A stretch of DNA of 13,537 bases from CAYRZL01 sp964428795 (lineage in GTDB: Bacteria > Bacillota > Clostridia > Lachnospirales > Lachnospiraceae), in NCBI GenBank assembly GCA_964428795.1, contig CAYRZL010000070.1:1-13537 (forward strand). Direction: 5' to 3'. The position numbers and the translations under genes were made by a program. Below, in pieces: positions 12,469-13,537 of the stretch. The notes beneath the pieces are model-generated. The model was not told the DNA's origin and made no database searches. It saw only the letters and a list, made by a program, of their open reading frames with translations. Within the stretch, counting starts at the first letter, position 1. The number at the start of each line of letters is the position of its first letter.

Positions 12469-13312
12469 CCTGTTTCTTATTCTGTTCGCAGGCGCTGTAA
12501 TACCATTCCAGGAACTCGTCGTGCATCTCCTCGCCGCTTTTTCTGGCTTTCACAGCGTCCTCAATTCTGTCATAAGCTCCCAGAAAATAGGTTTTTCCTT
12601 TGAAGGTGATCTGCGCCGCCCATTTGCCTGTGGCTTTCTGTTGATACACACCGGTATAGCCGCTGGTATTACTCCGGAGCAGGTGTTTTTTGCTTGCTTC
12701 CAATTTCGTCACGGAAGTGCCATCCACTAATTTCAGATTTTCGCGATAGGCTTCCGCCTGCGCACAGCCACAGCTGGTGGTATGCCCGCACTGGAGATAG
12801 GACTGCCGTACCTCTGTTTCGTTCCCGCAGTCGCATCGGCAACGCCAGATATGCTGTCCGTCTCGCTTTCCCTCGTAGGAAATCACGGTAAGTTTTCCAA
12901 AGCGTTTTCCAATGTAATCTTTGAGCGGCGGATGGCTTAAGCACCCGCAGCTTTTTACATAGCCGGAGAGAAGCTGGCTTGCCGGGACATACGCCACCTT
13001 GTCACAATCACAGACGCACCGCCAGACCGTGGTATGGTACTTGCGTTCTTCCGTAGGGGAAATAGCTACCAGTTTTCCAAACCGCATCCCGGTCAAATCC
13101 CTGGCCCTTGGAGCCACCTTCGTCTCGCAGCCGCAGTCTTTATACGCGCCCCTCTGGATAGCACGGGTATCCAGTTCTATGGAACCGCCGCAGTCGCAGT
13201 CACAGAGCCAGACGGTGTATCCATTTTTATGCCTGCCTGTTTTCGCGGCAACCGTCAGTTTTCCGAAGCGGTAGCCAAGGCCAAGTCTCTCTTTAGTTTG
13301 CTGTTCCTGCAA
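12455..13312 (-). CDS. AP2-domain DNA-binding protein with three Cys-cluster repeats
   Basis: A 285-residue protein. Three repeats of about 50 residues lie at 12-63, 74-124 and 134-183. Each begins G-x-R-F-G-K-L (first copy GYRFGKL) and carries C-x-C-x-C, exactly 18 residues, then C-x-C: C37/39/41+60/62, C99/101/103+122/124, C158/160/162+181/183. Five cysteines in fixed register suggest metal binding. A C-terminal AP2/ERF-like domain (about 213-267) reads NTSGYTGVYQQKATGKWAA and then FKGKTYFLGAYDRIEDAV. Bacterial AP2 domains are known mainly from homing endonucleases and mobile-element proteins; no HNH nuclease motif is seen here. The start is a TTG at 13312 with AAGGAGG 7 nt upstream; no ATG fits. 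It abuts the broken Ldh_2 gene downstream and overlaps a decayed AP2-gene tail upstream. Likely a mobile or selfish DNA-binding protein; biological role unknown. Confidence 0.85.
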   Translation of the reverse strand: MQEQQTKERLGLGYRFGKLTVAAKTGRHKNGYTVWLCDCDCGGSIELDTRAIQRGAYKDCGCETKVAPRARDLTGMRFGKLVAISPTEERKYHTTVWRCVCDCDKVAYVPASQLLSGYVKSCGCLSHPPLKDYIGKRFGKLTVISYEGKRDGQHIWRCRCDCGNETEVRQSYLQCGHTTSCGCAQAEAYRENLKLVDGTSVTKLEASKKHLLRSNTSGYTGVYQQKATGKWAAQITFKGKTYFLGAYDRIEDAVKARKSGEEMHDEFLEWYYSACEQNKKQENTL

Positions 13313-13537
13313 TGCGTTCCCTCCTTCCAGCCTTCTCTGCTGAGCTGTTCCTCGCTGCTATCATTTTCCCTGCTGTAATACCATTCCCGAAAGTCATCGC
13401 GCATTTCCTCGCCGCGCCCATCCGTCACATCTCCGAAGTCCGTTTTCCGCTGCATCATCAAAGCGCCGCATCATCAGCCCGTCACATTGTTTTCTATCCC
13501 GTCCGGCTGCACCGCACCGTCACCCTACTCTGCCCAC
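13255..13537 (-). pseudogene. Decayed C-terminal tail of a second AP2-family gene
   Basis: The frame 13461-13255 contains GEEMRDDFREWYYS, closely matching GEEMHDEFLEWYYS at the end of the intact AP2 protein. The DNA at 13372-13415 matches 12494-12537 over 44 bases with about seven differences, 878 bp apart, which is one gene length. Upstream of this match the AP2 core is not recognisable. Another frame gives RRFDDAAE, reminiscent of the YDRIEDAV segment, so the copy is frameshifted or partly deleted. The frame also runs past the usual end and overlaps the start of the intact gene by 58 bp. The window ends inside it, so the full extent is unknown. Confidence 0.55.

Noticed and set aside
12278..12730. 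Continuation of the dehydrogenase frame to a 234-residue protein
   Set aside because: Similarity to Ldh_2 ends at codon 84, the C-terminal Ldh_2 motifs are in another frame, and the rest is antisense to the AP2 gene.

Overview
The window looks like a low-to-moderate GC Clostridia chromosome, most likely a gut Lachnospiraceae member. The grounds are protein family style, AGGAGG-type ribosome sites, AT-rich intergenic DNA and the mix of GH42, BesA-like esterase, Na/Pi cotransporter and AP2-domain proteins. It appears to be a draft or metagenome assembly: it carries exactly 100 Ns flanked by an exact 55-bp duplication. Genus assignment is inference only.

Layout from left to right. A LysR-type regulator on the + strand is cut by the left edge (2-793). 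It converges on a two-domain molbindin (871-1281, -), with a shared hairpin terminator between them. Almost everything else is transcribed leftward. In transcription order from the right: a decayed AP2-gene tail and an intact three-repeat Cys-cluster/AP2 protein (12455-13312); a membrane-anchored glycerophosphodiester phosphodiesterase (10843-11706); a heavily truncated Na/Pi cotransporter split by the assembly gap (10158-10579); a PhoP/PhoR-like two-component pair (10108-8095); an AAA/STAND-like ATPase (7976-6936); a GH42 beta-galactosidase (6911-4842) overlapping a PAP2 phosphatase (4845-4357) by 4 bp; two alpha/beta-hydrolase esterases (4279-3521 and 3480-2725); and an ATP-grasp ligase (2668-1466). 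The exception is a + strand Ldh_2 malate/lactate dehydrogenase remnant at 12026-12387, with its middle deleted and its end lost next to the AP2 gene.

How the genes fit together. The segment 8095-11706 reads as a phosphate module. It holds GDPD, a Na/Pi cotransporter remnant preceded by four TTTACA boxes on an 11-bp register (a PHO-box pattern), and the response regulator and kinase expected to read them. The segment 1466-4343 reads as a small-molecule ester/amide module: two different serine esterases and an ATP-grasp ligase behind a promoter whose -35 box is overlapped by a LacI-type palindrome. GH42 and PAP2 are translationally coupled and lie directly behind the ATPase.

The least explained signals are: (1) four exact copies of a 15-mer in and behind the consensus promoter of the ATPase gene, suggesting self-regulation by its winged-helix tail; (2) the AP2 protein with three Cys-cluster repeats of fixed spacing, next to a decayed tandem copy and a broken dehydrogenase gene; (3) the in-frame mini-fusion across the N gap; and (4) the dyad-rich leader of the molbindin gene. 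I saw no tRNA, rRNA or CRISPR array.
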